Shown one piece after another: positions 5,738 to 6,395 of a DNA stretch of 6,395 nt. The notes beneath the pieces are model-generated. The model was not told the origin of the DNA. It did not search any database and was given only the letters and a program-made list of their open reading frames with translations. The position numbers were made by a program, and so were the translations under genes. Position 1 is the stretch's first letter. Every line of letters begins with the position of its first letter. Location of the stretch: positions 1 through 6,395 of the forward strand of contig JAOZQC010000205.1 in the NCBI GenBank assembly GCA_029932425.1, written 5' to 3'. The stretch is from Planctomycetota bacterium. GTDB taxonomy: Bacteria; Planctomycetota; JAJSAM01.

Positions 5738-6395
5738 ATGAAGAACATCGTCGTCCTGGGCTCCACCGGATCCGTGGGGACCGCCGCGCTGGAGGTGGCG
5801 GCGGCCTTTCCCGACCGATTCCGGGTCCTGGGTCTCGCCGCCCGGCACTCCGCGGAGACGATCGCGGCCCAGGCCGGCCGGTTCTCGCCGCGCTTCGTCT
5901 CCCTCGCGGACCCGGGAGCCCGCCGCCGGGCGGAGGCCCTGCTCGCGGGCACGGGCGTGGAGGTCCTCGATCCCCCCTCCCTCCTCGACCTTCTGGGCGG
6001 ACTCGGGGAGGTCGACGTCGTCCTGAACGCCATGAGCGGCATGGCGGGCCTCGCTCCCACCCTGGCCGTCCTCTCCCGGGGGGGCACCGTGGCCCTCGCG
6101 AACAAGGAGCCCGTGGTGGCCGCGGGGCGCATCCTCCTGGGAGTGGCCGCCGAGAACGGAGCCCGCATCCTCCCCGTGGACAGCGAGCACTCCGCCGTCT
6201 TCCAGGCCCGGCGGGCGGGCTCCCCGGGCGAGGTCCGCCGGATCCTCCTCACCGCCTCCGGCGGCCCCTTCCGGGACCGCCCCCTGGACACCTTCCCCCG
6301 CATCACCCCCGAGGAAGCGCTCCGCCATCCCACGTGGAAGATGGGCCCCAAGATCACGATCGATTCCGCCACCATGATGAACAAGGCCCTCGAGA
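5738..6395 (+). CDS. dxr: 1-deoxy-D-xylulose 5-phosphate reductoisomerase (3' end outside the window)
   Basis: Dxr (IspC) converts 1-deoxy-D-xylulose 5-phosphate to 2-C-methyl-D-erythritol 4-phosphate with NADPH and a divalent metal. It is the first committed step of the MEP isoprenoid pathway and the target of fosmidomycin. The first 219 codons are present, a little over half of a usual protein near 390-400 residues. Visible: the NADPH-binding GSTGSVG (8-14), NAMSGMAGL (97-105), ANKEPVVAAG (121-130) with Lys123, the metal ligands Asp148 and Glu150 in PVDSEHSAVFQ, ASGGPFR (173-179), and HPTWKMG (197-203) with the flexible-loop Trp200 and Met202. The substrate-binding IDSATMMNKALE (208-219) falls at the window edge. 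The ATG at 5738 places the Rossmann motif normally; there is no Shine-Dalgarno. It diverges from purM. In many diderms rseP follows dxr, but that would lie beyond the edge. Confidence 0.98.
   Translation, partial: MKNIVVLGSTGSVGTAALEVAAAFPDRFRVLGLAARHSAETIAAQAGRFSPRFVSLADPGARRRAEALLAGTGVEVLDPPSLLDLLGGLGEVDVVLNAMSGMAGLAPTLAVLSRGGTVALANKEPVVAAGRILLGVAAENGARILPVDSEHSAVFQARRAGSPGEVRRILLTASGGPFRDRPLDTFPRITPEEALRHPTWKMGPKITIDSATMMNKALE

Noticed and set aside
5465..6384. Minus-strand open frames opposite dxr
   Set aside because: dxr on the plus strand is unambiguous through its NADPH, metal and substrate motifs; the opposite frames have no recognisable content.

Overview
The window is very GC-rich bacterial chromosome (well over 70% GC by eye, with G or C at almost every third codon position). 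It is tightly packed with ordinary single-copy genes. A lipoprotein with an OmpA/MotB-type peptidoglycan-binding domain points to a diderm (outer-membrane) organism. The sequence alone does not fix the phylum; Acidobacteriota, Planctomycetota, Gemmatimonadota or a related high-GC diderm lineage would fit. I see no mobile element, CRISPR array, RNA gene or sign of recent transfer.

Layout, left to right. (1) A minus-strand DUF58 membrane protein runs off the left edge. (2) Divergent from it, on plus, is an unrecognised 229-residue protein with one N-terminal membrane anchor. (3) Convergent with that, on minus, is an OmpA-domain lipoprotein with a good sigma70-type promoter. (4) Also on minus follow three genes separated by about 210-220 bp each: a fumarylacetoacetate hydrolase (FAH) family enzyme, an FGE-sulfatase/SUMF1-domain protein that lacks the usual active-site cysteines, and purM (purine biosynthesis). 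(5) Divergent from purM on plus is dxr (MEP isoprenoid pathway), which runs off the right edge.

The genes do not form an evident single pathway. They look like a housekeeping neighbourhood of singly transcribed units: envelope (DUF58, OmpA lipoprotein), primary metabolism (purM, dxr), and enzymes of unassigned substrate (FAH family, FGE-like). The wide gaps inside the minus-strand run argue against tight operons.

The most interesting observation concerns gene starts. Three genes (DUF58, ompA-like, FGE-like) have visible Shine-Dalgarno sequences. The other four (the plus-strand orphan, FAH, purM, dxr) have none, and instead carry a TA-led hexamer exactly six bases before the start codon. In FAH and purM it is the identical TAGCCT. 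This is the geometry expected of -10 boxes for leaderless mRNAs. I found no convincing novel multi-gene system.
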